NCBI RefSeq assembly: GCF_000830005.1
Contig: NZ_CP010407.1
Span: 3,577,001 to 3,641,000 of the forward strand
Length of the DNA: 64,000 nt
Source of the DNA: Streptomyces vietnamensis
GTDB lineage: Bacteria > Actinomycetota > Actinomycetes > Streptomycetales > Streptomycetaceae
Reading direction: 5' to 3'
Shown: one piece after another, positions 41,070 to 49,313 of the stretch
How positions within the stretch are numbered: the stretch's first letter is position 1
Layout of the letters: each line of letters begins with the position of its first letter
Program-made: the position numbers and the translations under genes
The notes under the pieces: generated by a model
Told to the model about the DNA's origin: nothing
The model's input: the letters and a program-made list of their open reading frames with translations, nothing else
Databases searched by the model: none

Positions 41070-42248
41070 ATGCGTCCTGATCTCAGGACCAGGTCTCCCC
41101 TGGGTCCGCTCGCCCGACGTCGCGCCTGGGTCTCCGGCGGTGCCGTCGCCTCGCTCGCCCTCGTCCTGACGGGAATGGCGGGCCCCGCCATGGCGATGGC
41201 CCCGGGCGGGCTCGCCGCGTCGAGCGCCGCCGCGAGGGGCGGCGAGTGTCCGGAAGGCCCGCACGGCCCGCACCACCCCAAGATGGGCGAGGTCGGCGCG
41301 TACGTCGACGGGGAGGTCCAGCACGCCCTGGAGAGCGGGGCGCGGGCCGCCCGGTCCCTCAAGGGCGGCGGCTACGGCGACGACTGCGAGAACCACGGCG
41401 GGCAGCCCGGCCCGACCGGCCCCACGGGTCCCCAGGGCCCGAAGGGCGACACCGGCCCCGCAGGCCCGAAGGGCGACAAGGGCGACACCGGCCCGCAGGG
41501 TCCCCAGGGCCCGACCGGCCCGGGTGGCGGCGCCACCGGCCCGACCGGCCCGGCCGGCCCGCAGGGACCGGCGGGACCGAAGGGTGACACCGGCGGCGTC
41601 GGCCCCGCAGGCCCGGCAGGACCGGCGGGACCGCAGGGTCCCCAGGGCCCGACCGGCCCGGGTGGCGGCGCCACCGGCCCGACCGGCCCGGCTGGACCGC
41701 AGGGGCCGGCTGGACCGCAGGGACCGGCAGGACCGCAGGGGCCGGCGGGACCGCAGGGGCCGGCGGGACCGCAGGGCGACACCGGTAGCACCGGCCCGGC
41801 GGGCCCCCAGGGGCCGGCAGGCCCCAAGGGTGACACCGGGGCCGCCGGACCCTGCGTCGACATCGACACCTACAGCCCGTCCAACACCGAGGACTTCCAG
41901 GCCGCCCTCTACAACGGCAAGGCGTTCGCCGGCAAGGCGAGCGTGCCGGGCGGGACGATCGTCTGGCAGGACCTCACCAACACGGTCGCGACCGCCACCG
42001 ACCCCGCCAACCCGAACTACCCCGCCACCGCCTGCGGCATCGCCATCGAGGCCCAGGGCAACGACGCCTTCATCAAGGTGATCACGCCCAGCGGAGCGGT
42101 GTGGCAGACGCACGGGGACATCCAGGGCAACACGTTCGTCTGGGACGAGGCCTGGGTGCAGCAGACGACCCCGACGCCGGTCGCCATGCGCGCGCTCAAG
42201 GGCAAGTTCAAGGGCGACATGAAGCACGGCTCCGTCAACCACCACTGA
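41070..42248 (+). CDS. Secreted collagen-like protein
   Basis: 392 residues. A signal peptide covers about 1-48 ([20 protein letters not shown], then PAMA). Residues 111-262 are Gly-x-y triplets rich in [19 protein letters not shown], broken twice by a one-residue phase slip at [13 protein letters not shown] globular C-terminal domain of about 125 residues begins [15 protein letters not shown] and ends in HGSVNHH; its three cysteines could stabilise a trimer. There is no LPXTG sorting signal. Bacterial collagen-like proteins form triple helices without hydroxyproline. The ATG at 41070 has AAGGAG upstream. Confidence 0.9.
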   Translation: MRPDLRTRSPLGPLARRRAWVSGGAVASLALVLTGMAGPAMAMAPGGLAASSAAARGGECPEGPHGPHHPKMGEVGAYVDGEVQHALESGARAARSLKGGGYGDDCENHGGQPGPTGPTGPQGPKGDTGPAGPKGDKGDTGPQGPQGPTGPGGGATGPTGPAGPQGPAGPKGDTGGVGPAGPAGPAGPQGPQGPTGPGGGATGPTGPAGPQGPAGPQGPAGPQGPAGPQGPAGPQGDTGSTGPAGPQGPAGPKGDTGAAGPCVDIDTYSPSNTEDFQAALYNGKAFAGKASVPGGTIVWQDLTNTVATATDPANPNYPATACGIAIEAQGNDAFIKVITPSGAVWQTHGDIQGNTFVWDEAWVQQTTPTPVAMRALKGKFKGDMKHGSVNHH

Positions 42249-42308
42249 CGGCACGGCAAAGAGGGGCGGCGCGCACCCCGTGCGCACCGCCCCTCGGCCG
42301 CTCCCCGG

Positions 42309-42378
42309 TCCGGTCGTCCATGACGACCGGACAGACAGGGCCGTGGCCCCGGGACCCTTCCCGGGGCCACGGCCCTGT
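42309..42378. terminator. Two consecutive hairpins between convergent genes
   Basis: Hairpin one: TCCGGTCGTC (42309-42318) with GACGACCGGA (42322-42331), loop CAT. Hairpin two: a 19-bp perfect stem from 42335 (ACAGGGCCGTGGCCCCGGG) to 42378 with loop ACCCTT. They lie between the collagen-like gene and the convergent MFS gene and can terminate both. Confidence 0.88.
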
Positions 42379-42388
42379 CACGAGGAGG

Positions 42389-43918
42389 TCAGTGCGCGAG
42401 CACCGGCTCCTTCTCGATCTCGTCGGCGACGACCTCGTCGTCGCCGCCCTCCAGGTGCTGCTTCGGCTTCGCCGGCAGCGCGAACATCACCAGGAAGATC
42501 ACGGCGAGCACGCCCGCCGCCCAACCCAGCGAGTTCTGGAAGGCGTTCACGAACGCCGTCCCCACCTCGGTCGGGGCCTTGGCGAGCTTCTCGTCGTCGA
42601 TCGTCCCGAAGAAGACCACCGACACCAGGCCGAGTCCGAGCGCGTTGCCCATCTGCCCGGTCGTGTTGATCAGACCCGAGGCCGAACCGGCGTGCTCCTT
42701 CGGCACCTCCGACAGCACCGCGTCCGTCAGCGGCGCCACGATCAGACCCATGCCGAGACCCATGACCACCAGCGGCGGAATCATCTGCCAGGAGTGGATC
42801 CCGGTCCCGTACCGCCCGGCCACGAAGAAGTAGAGCAGGATGCCCGCGATCATCGTCAGAGCGCCTGCCTGGAGCACCTTCCGGCCGAAGCGCGGCACCA
42901 GCTTCTGCACGGACAGGCCCGCCGCCGTCGAGACCGCGATCGAGAACGGCACCCCGGTCAGACCCGCGTGCAGCGGGGTCCAGCCGAGCCCGATCTGCAT
43001 GTAGAGCGTCCAGACCAGGAAGAAGATGCCGAGCACGACACCGAAGGTCAGCTGCACCGCGATGCCGGCCGCGAAGCTCTTCACCTTGAACAGCGACAGC
43101 TCGATGAGCGGCGAACCGTCCTTCTTCGTCTTGTACTTCTCGTACGCCACGAGCGCGCCGAAGACGAGCACGCTGCCGGCCATCATCAGGTGGCCCCACA
43201 GCGGCCAGTCCAGCTCACGGCCGCGCGTCAGCGGGTAGACCAGCATCAGCAGCGCGGCCGTCACCAGGAGCACGCCGACCAGGTCGAGCTTGAGCGCCTT
43301 CGGCGCCTTCGACTCGGTGATGAACTTCCGGCCCAGGACCAGGGCGGCGATGCCGACCGGCAGGTTGATCAGGAAGATCGGGCGCCACTCCAGGCCCGCG
43401 ATGTTCCACTGGGTGAGCAGCGCGCCGAGCAGCGGGCCCGAAACCGCGCCGAGGCCGATGATCGCGCCGAACATCCCGAAGACCTTGCCGCGCTCGTGCG
43501 CCGGGAAGGTGACGTGGATGATCGACAGGACCTGCGGCACCATCATCGCGGCCGCCGCGCCCTGGAGCAGGCGGGAGCCGACCAGCATCTCCTGGTTGGC
43601 CGCGAAGCCGCAGAGCGCCGAGGCGAGGGTGAAGCCGGCGGTGCCGAGGAGGAAGAGGCGCTTGCGGCCGTAGATGTCCCCGAGCCGCCCGCCGGTGATC
43701 AGGCCGGCGGCGAACGCGAGCGCGTACCCGGCGGTGATCCACTGGATGGCACCGAACGAGGCCCCGAGGTCCTTCTCGATGCTGGGGATCGCGATGTTGA
43801 CGATCGTGGCGTCGACCAGGTCCATGAAGGCGGCGGTCATGACGATGGCGAGGGCGATCCAGCGCCTCTTGTCGCTGGCCGCTGCCGCTTCCGTGAGGGC
43901 GGCGTCGTGTGAACTCAT
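42389..43918 (-). CDS. DHA2-family (14-TMS) drug efflux MFS transporter
   Basis: 509 residues with about 14 membrane helices. FMDLVDATIVNIAIPSIEKDL and WITAGYALAFAAGLITGGRL precede motif A GDIYGRKRLFL; motif C appears as GLGAVSGPLLGALL. These are typical of EmrB/QacA-type proton-driven exporters. It is divergent, with a 62-bp gap, from a WYL-domain regulator that probably controls it. A strong double terminator follows. Substrates cannot be predicted. Confidence 0.92.
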   Translation of the reverse strand: MSSHDAALTEAAAASDKRRWIALAIVMTAAFMDLVDATIVNIAIPSIEKDLGASFGAIQWITAGYALAFAAGLITGGRLGDIYGRKRLFLLGTAGFTLASALCGFAANQEMLVGSRLLQGAAAAMMVPQVLSIIHVTFPAHERGKVFGMFGAIIGLGAVSGPLLGALLTQWNIAGLEWRPIFLINLPVGIAALVLGRKFITESKAPKALKLDLVGVLLVTAALLMLVYPLTRGRELDWPLWGHLMMAGSVLVFGALVAYEKYKTKKDGSPLIELSLFKVKSFAAGIAVQLTFGVVLGIFFLVWTLYMQIGLGWTPLHAGLTGVPFSIAVSTAAGLSVQKLVPRFGRKVLQAGALTMIAGILLYFFVAGRYGTGIHSWQMIPPLVVMGLGMGLIVAPLTDAVLSEVPKEHAGSASGLINTTGQMGNALGLGLVSVVFFGTIDDEKLAKAPTEVGTAFVNAFQNSLGWAAGVLAVIFLVMFALPAKPKQHLEGGDDEVVADEIEKEPVLAH

Positions 43919-43980
43919 ACGAAGAAGATAAGAGGAATGTAGGTCAGTTCATGTCCTAGATGAGGCGCATTCTGGAATGC

Positions 43981-44937
43981 ATGACGGACACTCCGGCACG
44001 ACTCCTGAATCTGCTCTCGCTCCTCCAGACCCCGCGCGAGTGGCCCGGAAGCGAACTCGCCGAACGGCTCTCGGTGTCCCCGCGCACCATCCGCCGGGAC
44101 ATCGACCGGCTCCGCGACCTCGGCTACCCCGTCGAGGCGACCATGGGCGCGGTCGGCGGCTACCGCCTCGTCGCCGGTACGGCCATGCCGCCGCTGCTCC
44201 TCGACGACGAGGAGGCCGTCGCGATCGCCGTCGGCCTGCGCGCCGGGGCCGGGCACGCCATCGAGGGCATCGAGGAGGCGTCCGTACGGGCCCTGGCGAA
44301 GCTGGAGCAGGTGCTGCCGTCGCGGCTCCGGCACCGGGTCTCCGTCCTCCAGAACGCGACGATCCCGCTGACCCGGGGCGACGGCGCCACCGTCACCCCC
44401 GGCACCTTGACCGCGCTCGCGGGCGCGGTGACCGGGCACGAGCGGCTGCGGTTCGGCTACCGGGCCGGGGACGGGGCGGAGACGAAACGGCTCGTGGAGC
44501 CGTACCGGCTGGTGTCGACCGGGCGGCGCTGGTACCTCGTCGCGTACGACCTGGGGCGGGAGGACTGGCGGACGTTCCGGGTGGACCGGGTGAGCGAGCC
44601 CTTCGCGACGGGCGCGCGGTTCGCTCCGCGCGAGCTGCCGTCGGGGGACGCGGCGACGTACATGGCGCGCTCGATGGCCCGGGCCCAGGGCGAGGTCGAC
44701 CTGGACGTGTCGTTCGCGGCACCGACCGAGTTCGTCGTGGCGCGCCTCCCGTCCCACCTGGTCCCGGTCGCGGAGGGCCCGAACCGCTGCCGGCTGCGGG
44801 CGCGGGTGGCGGACTCGGTGGAGTGGCTGGCCCTCCGCCTCGCCCTCATGGACGTCGACTTCACGGTCCACGGACCGGAGTCCCTGATCACGTACGTGCG
44901 GGACCTGTCGACGCGCCTGGCAAACGCAACGCCCTGA
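43981..44937 (+). CDS. WYL-domain DeoR/YafY-type transcriptional regulator
   Basis: 318 residues. An N-terminal HTH (ARLLNLLSLLQTPREWPGSELAERL, VSPRTIRRDIDRL) is followed by YPVEATMGAVGGYRLV and a WYL ligand domain with RRWYLVAYDLGREDWRTFRVDRV near 190-215. WYL domains bind nucleotides or small molecules and control efflux, DNA damage or phage defence genes. It is divergent from the DHA2 pump. The ATG at 43981 (GGAA upstream) is preferred to the in-frame ATG at 43960. Confidence 0.9.
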   Translation: MTDTPARLLNLLSLLQTPREWPGSELAERLSVSPRTIRRDIDRLRDLGYPVEATMGAVGGYRLVAGTAMPPLLLDDEEAVAIAVGLRAGAGHAIEGIEEASVRALAKLEQVLPSRLRHRVSVLQNATIPLTRGDGATVTPGTLTALAGAVTGHERLRFGYRAGDGAETKRLVEPYRLVSTGRRWYLVAYDLGREDWRTFRVDRVSEPFATGARFAPRELPSGDAATYMARSMARAQGEVDLDVSFAAPTEFVVARLPSHLVPVAEGPNRCRLRARVADSVEWLALRLALMDVDFTVHGPESLITYVRDLSTRLANATP

Positions 44938-44969
44938 CACCCCCGTTGTGGGCCTGCGTCCCGCCGCCC

Positions 44970-45178
44970 CCGTTGTGGGCAATCGTTCCGCTGGGGCGGA
45001 ACGGGTGGGCACAACGGACCCGCGCCCTTGCCGGCGCCAGAGGCTTCCGGGCCTGGACCCGCACCCGGCGCGCGCGGCACCCTTGTGGTGCGGGTCAAGG
45101 CGCGGAAGCCTAGGCCCGGCCGGGGGCGCCGTCCCGTGTGCCCACCCGTCCCGCCCTGCGGGACGATTGCCCACACGG
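44970..45178. repeat. Large nested palindromic intergenic element
   Basis: Two hairpin ends of the same family stand in opposite orientation: 44970-45017 (GTTGTGGGCAATCGTTCCGC ... CGGGTGGGCACAAC) and 45134-45178 (GTGTGCCCACCCGTCCCGCC ... GATTGCCCACAC). Between them are 25-bp arms at 45041-45065 and 45087-45111 that match 23 of 25 in inverted order. The whole is one long imperfect palindrome in the 373-bp gap between the WYL gene and hrdD. The rest of the gap (45179-45310) is a degenerate GC-rich stretch with GGTGCGGGC and CACACGG repeats. Elements with this GTGGGCAATCGT core occur between genes in many Streptomyces. Confidence 0.85.
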
Positions 45179-45310
45179 CAGCAGGTGCGGGCCCACACGG
45201 CAGCGGGTGCGGGCCCCACACGGGCGTGGGGTGACGCCCAGCCGGGTGCGGGCACCACGCGGGCGCGGGGCAAGCGCGACGCCCAGCCAGGCGCGGGCCC
45301 GCCGGCCGCC

Positions 45311-46312
45311 CTAGGCCACCGCGTCGAAGCCCGTGTTGTGGGCCATCTTCTTCAGTTCCAGGAGCGCGTGCTTCTCGATCTGCCGGATCCGCTCGCGCGT
45401 CAGCCCGTGCTCCTTGCCGACCTCCGTCAGCGTCCGCTCGCGGCCGTCCTCGATCCCGTACCGCATGCGGATGATCGACGCCGTCCGGTGGTCGAGCTGG
45501 CCGATGAGGTCGTCGAGCTCCTCGCTGCGCAGGAGGGTGAGGACGGACTGCTCGGGGGAGACCGCCGAGGTGTCCTCCAGGAGGTCGCCGAACTGGGTCT
45601 CGCCCTCGTCGTCCACCGACATGTTCAGCGAGACCGGGTCCCGCGCCCAGTCCAGGACGTCGGTGACGCGCTCGGGCGTCGAGCCGAGTTCGGCGGCGAT
45701 CTCGGCGGGCTCGGGCTCCCGGCCGTTCTCCCGGTTGAACTCGCGCTGCACCCGCCGGATCCGGCCGAGCTCCTCCACCAGGTGGACGGGGAGCCGGATG
45801 GTCCGGGACTGGTCGGCGATGGACCGGGTGATGGCCTGCCGGATCCACCACGTGGCGTACGTGGAGAACTTGAAGCCCTTCGCGTAGTCGAACTTCTCGA
45901 CCGCACGCACCAGGCCCGCGTTCCCCTCCTGGATCAGGTCGAGCAGCGGCAGCCCGCTGCGCGGGTAGCGCCGGGCGACGGCCACCACGAGCCGCAGGTT
46001 GGACTTGATGAAGAGGTCCTTGGCACGCTCGCCCTCGGCGACCAGCGCCTCGAGCTCCTCACGGGTCGCACCGCCCGCCTCGCTCTCCACCTCTCCGTCG
46101 AGTATCTGCTGGGCGTAGACGCCCGCCTCGATCGTCTGGGAGAGCTCGACCTCCTTGGCGGCGTCGAGCAGGGGCGTGCGCGCGATCTCGTCGAGGTACA
46201 TGCCGACCAGGTCGCGGTCGGCGATCTCCCCGCCCACGGCGCGAACGCTGCTTGCCCGTGCGGCTCCGCTCTCGGCGGAGGTCTGACGACGGGCGACGGC
46301 ACGGGTTGCCAT
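45311..46312 (-). CDS. hrdD: Group 2 RNA polymerase sigma factor HrdD
   Basis: 333 residues, the size of S. coelicolor HrdD. Region 1.2 DRDLVGMYLDEIARTPLLD, region 2 SNLRLVVAVARRY, LLDLIQEGNAGLVRAVEKFDY and KGFKFSTYATWWIRQAITRS, region 3 LPVHLVEELGRIRRVQREF, region 4 ERTLTEVGKEHGLTRERIRQ with IEKHALLELK. It should recognise HrdB-type promoters and is dispensable in S. coelicolor. The ATG at 46312 (MATRAVARR) is the family start. A sigma-R-type promoter is present upstream, consistent with hrdD belonging to the known sigma-R (thiol-oxidative stress) regulon. Confidence 0.93.
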   Translation of the reverse strand: MATRAVARRQTSAESGAARASSVRAVGGEIADRDLVGMYLDEIARTPLLDAAKEVELSQTIEAGVYAQQILDGEVESEAGGATREELEALVAEGERAKDLFIKSNLRLVVAVARRYPRSGLPLLDLIQEGNAGLVRAVEKFDYAKGFKFSTYATWWIRQAITRSIADQSRTIRLPVHLVEELGRIRRVQREFNRENGREPEPAEIAAELGSTPERVTDVLDWARDPVSLNMSVDDEGETQFGDLLEDTSAVSPEQSVLTLLRSEELDDLIGQLDHRTASIIRMRYGIEDGRERTLTEVGKEHGLTRERIRQIEKHALLELKKMAHNTGFDAVA

Positions 46313-46370
46313 GCGTGCTCCCTTGCTGAGTAGGTCGCGACACCCTTCCGGGTGCCCTGCATCCGACGGA

Positions 46371-46400
46371 AACAACGACTGGAATCAGGACAGAATTCCC
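46371..46400 (-). promoter_or_regulatory. Sigma-R-type promoter of hrdD
   Basis: On the minus strand GGGAAT (46395-46400) is followed after exactly 18 bases by GTTGTT (46371-46376), the consensus of sigma-R promoters (GGGAAT-N18-GTT). It lies about 60 bp upstream of the hrdD start. hrdD is an established sigma-R target in S. coelicolor. Confidence 0.88.
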
Positions 46401-46611
46401 ACCCGGCGCATGGATTTTCGCGATCATGCAGTATCCTGCGCGGCCGCCGCCCCCGCGGGCATGCCGCGGGCACCCACGGAGGTGCAGGTCAGACCGGCAC
46501 GGAGGGTGAAACGGCGCCCCTCGCGGGAGCACACGACCACGTCGTCGGTGAGACCGCGATCACATGCGGCGCCATCCCTTCAGACGCCGTGACGTGATCC
46601 ACGGTTGCCTC

Positions 46612-46703
46612 CACGATCACCTCCGCGGCGCCCCCACGGTCACCTCCGCGTCGCCTCCGCGACCACCTCCGCGGTGCTCCCACGATCACCTCCGCGTCGC
46701 CCC
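46612..46703. repeat. 23-bp tandem repeat, four copies
   Basis: Units at 46612, 46635, 46658 and 46681 share the core CACCTCCGCG within CACGATCACCTCCGCGTCGC-type 23-mers, about 80-90% identical. They sit in the 464-bp gap between hrdD and the divergent questin-oxidase-like gene. Between the hrdD promoter and the array (46401-46611) I see GC-rich sequence with no recognisable gene or site. Confidence 0.85.
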
Positions 46704-46776
46704 CGGCCGCCTCCGCCCTGCGGCCTAGGTCCCCAGCCCGTTCCGCGCCGCCACTCCCCCGCCCTAGCGTCACCCC

Positions 46777-47787
46777 ATGACCGACACCACCGGCACCCTC
46801 GACGAGGCCCTCGAACGTCTCCACACCACGGGACCCGAGCGCAACGGCTGGCTCACCAACCACGCCCCCATGGCCGTCGAAGCCCTGGTCCGCCACGGGC
46901 AGGCCCCGGCCGTCCACCGTTGGCTCGACCAGTACGCGCACAAGCTGGAGGACGCGCCCGCCCCGCACACCCCGGTCACCGCCGGCACCTGGCGGGAGGC
47001 GCTCGGCGACCCGGCCCGGATCACCGACTGGACCCGTTACTTCGCGCGCGAGCTCGGCGACCGCCCCTGGCGGGACGTCCTCGCCGAGTGGTGGCCCCGG
47101 CTGCTTCCCGGCATCGCGGGCGGGGCGACGCATCCGGTGATCCGCACCGGTCACGCCGTACGGACCCTGCTCACGACGGAGGAGACGGCGCCGCGCCGCG
47201 CCGAGCTGGCGCACGCCCTCGGCTACTGGGCGGCCCGCCACCAGCCGCTGCCGCCGCTCACCCCGCTGGCCGTGGCACCGACGGCTGCGGCCGCGCTCGA
47301 CGCCGTACCGCCGGTTCCGGAGCAGGACGGTGGGATCCGGGCGCGGCTCGCGCAGCTGACGGCGTTCCCGGTGTGGGGCGAGGCCTCGGACCCCGATGCG
47401 GCGAAGGCGCTGCTCACCGAGCTCGTGACGGCGGCGACGCACCGGTACGCCTCCCACGGCCACGGCGAGCCGATCATGCTGGTGCACGCGGCGACCGCGC
47501 CGAACGCGGTCCTGCGGACCCTGCCCGCCCTCCCCCGCGCGCTGTGGGCGCCGAGCACGGCTGCCGCCTGGGCGGCGGCGGCCGCGGTGACGGCGGCCTA
47601 CACGCCGCGCGAGGCCGCCCCGTACGCCGAGACCGGGCTCGGCCCGGAGGAGCTCTTCGAGCGGGCGGCCGCGCACGGCGACGACCACACGATCAAGTTC
47701 ACGGACACGGCGCTCGACGTGGGCGACCCGCTCGCCCTCGCCGCCGCCGTCCGCTCGATCGAGCTCAACCCGCCGGCGTACCGATAG
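46777..47787 (+). CDS. Questin-oxidase-like (DUF4243) protein
   Basis: 336 residues, soluble, without cofactor-binding motifs that I can name. GWLTNHAPMAVEALVRHGQ, LPGIAGGATHPVIRTGHAVR and LHAATAPNAVLR-type LVHAATAPNAVLRTLP are the conserved segments of the questin oxidase family, whose fungal member cleaves an anthraquinone ring by Baeyer-Villiger oxidation. Several histidines (HP, H in GHAVR, HAATAP, GDDHTIKF) are suitably conserved. The bacterial function is unknown. It stands alone; the following gene is convergent. Confidence 0.85.
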   Translation: MTDTTGTLDEALERLHTTGPERNGWLTNHAPMAVEALVRHGQAPAVHRWLDQYAHKLEDAPAPHTPVTAGTWREALGDPARITDWTRYFARELGDRPWRDVLAEWWPRLLPGIAGGATHPVIRTGHAVRTLLTTEETAPRRAELAHALGYWAARHQPLPPLTPLAVAPTAAAALDAVPPVPEQDGGIRARLAQLTAFPVWGEASDPDAAKALLTELVTAATHRYASHGHGEPIMLVHAATAPNAVLRTLPALPRALWAPSTAAAWAAAAAVTAAYTPREAAPYAETGLGPEELFERAAAHGDDHTIKFTDTALDVGDPLALAAAVRSIELNPPAYR

Positions 47788-47821
47788 ACCGGCGTACCGA
47801 TAAAGAGGTCAGCCGAACTGG

Positions 47822-48610
47822 TCAGCCGAACTGGACGGAGCGCTTCGCGAGGCCCATCCAGAAGCCGTCGATCACCGACCGCTCCGCGTCGAGGTCGCCG
47901 GCCGCGTCCGCCGCGCCCATGGCGACGAAGAGCGGGGCGAAGTGCTCGGTGCGGGGGTGGGCGAGGCGGCCGGCGGGCGACTTGTGCTCGAAGTCCAGGA
48001 GGGCGTCGACGTCGTGCGCGGCGAGCGCCTCGTTCCCCCAGGCGTCGAACTCGGCGGACCAGCCGGGGACGCCGGGCCCGGTGTGGCGGAGGGCGGCGAG
48101 GTTGTGGGTGAAGAAGCCGCTGCCGACGATCAGGACGCCCTCGTCGCGCAGCGGGGCGAGCTTGCGGCCGATGTCCATGAGCCGGCGCGGGTCGAGGGTG
48201 GGCATGGAGATCTGGAGTACGGGGATGTCGGCGTCGGGGAACATCTCGACGAGCGGTACGTACGCGCCGTGGTCGAGGCCCCGGTCCGGGATGTCCTGCA
48301 CGGGGGTGCCGGGCCCGTGGAGCAGCTTGCGGACGGCCTCGGCGAGCCGCGGGGCGCCGGGGGCGGCGTACTGGACGCGGTAGTAGTGCTCGGGGAAGCC
48401 CCAGAAGTCGTAGACGAGGGGGACGGTCTCGGTGGCGCCGAGCGCGAGCGGGGCCTCCTCCCAGTGGGCGGAGACCATGAGGATCGCCTTGGGGCGCGGC
48501 AGGCCGGCGGACCAGGCGGCGAGCTCGCCGGGCCAGACCGGGTCGTCGGCGAGCGGCGGGGCACCGTGGGACAGGTAGAGGGCCGGCATCCGTTCGATCG
48601 TGGCGTCCAT
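47822..48610 (-). CDS. DODA-type extradiol dioxygenase (class III, LigB-like)
   Basis: 262 residues. MPALYLSHGAPPL carries the first iron-ligand histidine, ILMVSAHWEE the second and LDHGAYVPLVEMFPDADIPVLQIS the conserved centre; VGSGFFTHNL follows. Family members open catechol-type rings (4,5-DOPA dioxygenase, YgiD) with Fe or Zn. It is divergent from a MarR-type regulator with a matching repeated element in the gap, so it is probably induced by an aromatic ligand. ATG at 48610 is used; an in-frame ATG at 48643 would overlap the palindromic operator. Confidence 0.9.
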   Translation of the reverse strand: MDATIERMPALYLSHGAPPLADDPVWPGELAAWSAGLPRPKAILMVSAHWEEAPLALGATETVPLVYDFWGFPEHYYRVQYAAPGAPRLAEAVRKLLHGPGTPVQDIPDRGLDHGAYVPLVEMFPDADIPVLQISMPTLDPRRLMDIGRKLAPLRDEGVLIVGSGFFTHNLAALRHTGPGVPGWSAEFDAWGNEALAAHDVDALLDFEHKSPAGRLAHPRTEHFAPLFVAMGAADAAGDLDAERSVIDGFWMGLAKRSVQFG

Positions 48611-48630
48611 GGCGACCACCTTCCGCAGTC

Positions 48631-48688
48631 CTTGAAACTTCAAGCTATTACTCGGCCCACCCTAGACGTAGATTGTTCAACTTTCAAG
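48631..48688. promoter_or_regulatory. Two 14-bp CTTGAA-type operators between dioxygenase and MarR genes
   Basis: CTTGAAACTTCAAG (48631-48644) is a perfect 6+2+6 palindrome. GTTCAACTTTCAAG (48675-48688) is a close relative on the other strand (CTTGAAAGTTGAAC). Their centres are 44 bp apart, four helical turns, and the second touches the region just before the MarR gene. Autorepression with joint control of the dioxygenase is the simplest reading. Confidence 0.65.
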
Positions 48689-48719
48689 AATGAGTCGTAC
48701 GATGGGAACCATGGGAGAC

Positions 48720-49208
48720 ATGACCGAACCCCGCTGGCTGACCGCCGAGGAGCAGCACGTCTGGCGCGCGTACCTGCACGCCACCACACTCCTGGAGGAC
48801 CACCTCGACCGCCAGTTGCAGCGCGACGCCGGGATGCCGCACGTCTACTACGGGCTCCTCGTCCAGCTCTCCCAGGCCCCCCGCCGCCGGCTGCGGATGA
48901 CCGAGCTGGCCCGGAGCGCCAAGATCACCCGCTCCCGGCTCTCCCACGCGATCGCCCGCCTGGAGAAGAACGGCTGGGTGCGGCGCGAGGACTGCCCCTC
49001 CGACAAGCGCGGCCAGTTCGCCCAGCTGACGGACGAGGGCATGGAGGTCCTCCGGCGGAACGCGCCCGGCCATGTGGCGGCGGTCCGCCAGGCCATGTTC
49101 GACCGGCTCTCCCCCGAACAGGTGGAGCAGCTCGGCGTGATCATGCGCGTGATGGCCGAGGGCCTCGAACCCACGGACGCGGACGCGGACCTGCCCTGGC
49201 TCCGCTGA
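48720..49208 (+). CDS. MarR-family transcriptional regulator
   Basis: 162 residues. EPRWLTAEEQHVWRAYLHA leads into a MarR winged helix: RRRLRMTELARSAKITRSRL, SHAIARLEKNGWVRREDC and the wing DKRGQFAQLTDEG. It is divergent from the DODA dioxygenase and shares paired operators with it. The start is uncertain: in-frame ATGs at 48690, 48702, 48711 and 48720 are all possible; 48720 matches where the family usually begins, but its GGGAG is very close to the start codon. Confidence 0.88.
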   Translation: MTEPRWLTAEEQHVWRAYLHATTLLEDHLDRQLQRDAGMPHVYYGLLVQLSQAPRRRLRMTELARSAKITRSRLSHAIARLEKNGWVRREDCPSDKRGQFAQLTDEGMEVLRRNAPGHVAAVRQAMFDRLSPEQVEQLGVIMRVMAEGLEPTDADADLPWLR

Positions 49209-49223
49209 GCAGACGGAACGCAT

Positions 49224-49295
49224 GAACGGGCCTGCCCCGGTGCCGCTGCGAGGCGGAACCGGGGCAGGCCCGTTCGAACCGGGGCAGGCCCGTTC
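49224..49295. terminator. Terminator hairpin with duplicated 3' arm
   Basis: GAACGGGCCTGCCCCGG (49224-49240) pairs perfectly over 17 bp with CCGGGGCAGGCCCGTTC at 49259-49275. The 3' arm is repeated as a 20-bp perfect direct repeat (49256-49275 and 49276-49295), so two alternative hairpins are possible. It lies between the convergent MarR and MFS genes. Confidence 0.85.
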
Positions 49296-49313
49296 GTACG
49301 CGTACCGGCGGGA

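Noticed and set aside
41400..41860. Repetitive block that could suggest a CRISPR or minisatellite
   Set aside because: It is in-frame Gly-x-y collagen coding sequence without spacers.
45179..45310. Possible small gene between the palindrome and hrdD
   Set aside because: Open frames here are Gly/Pro/His-rich translations of short repeats with no ribosome-binding site.
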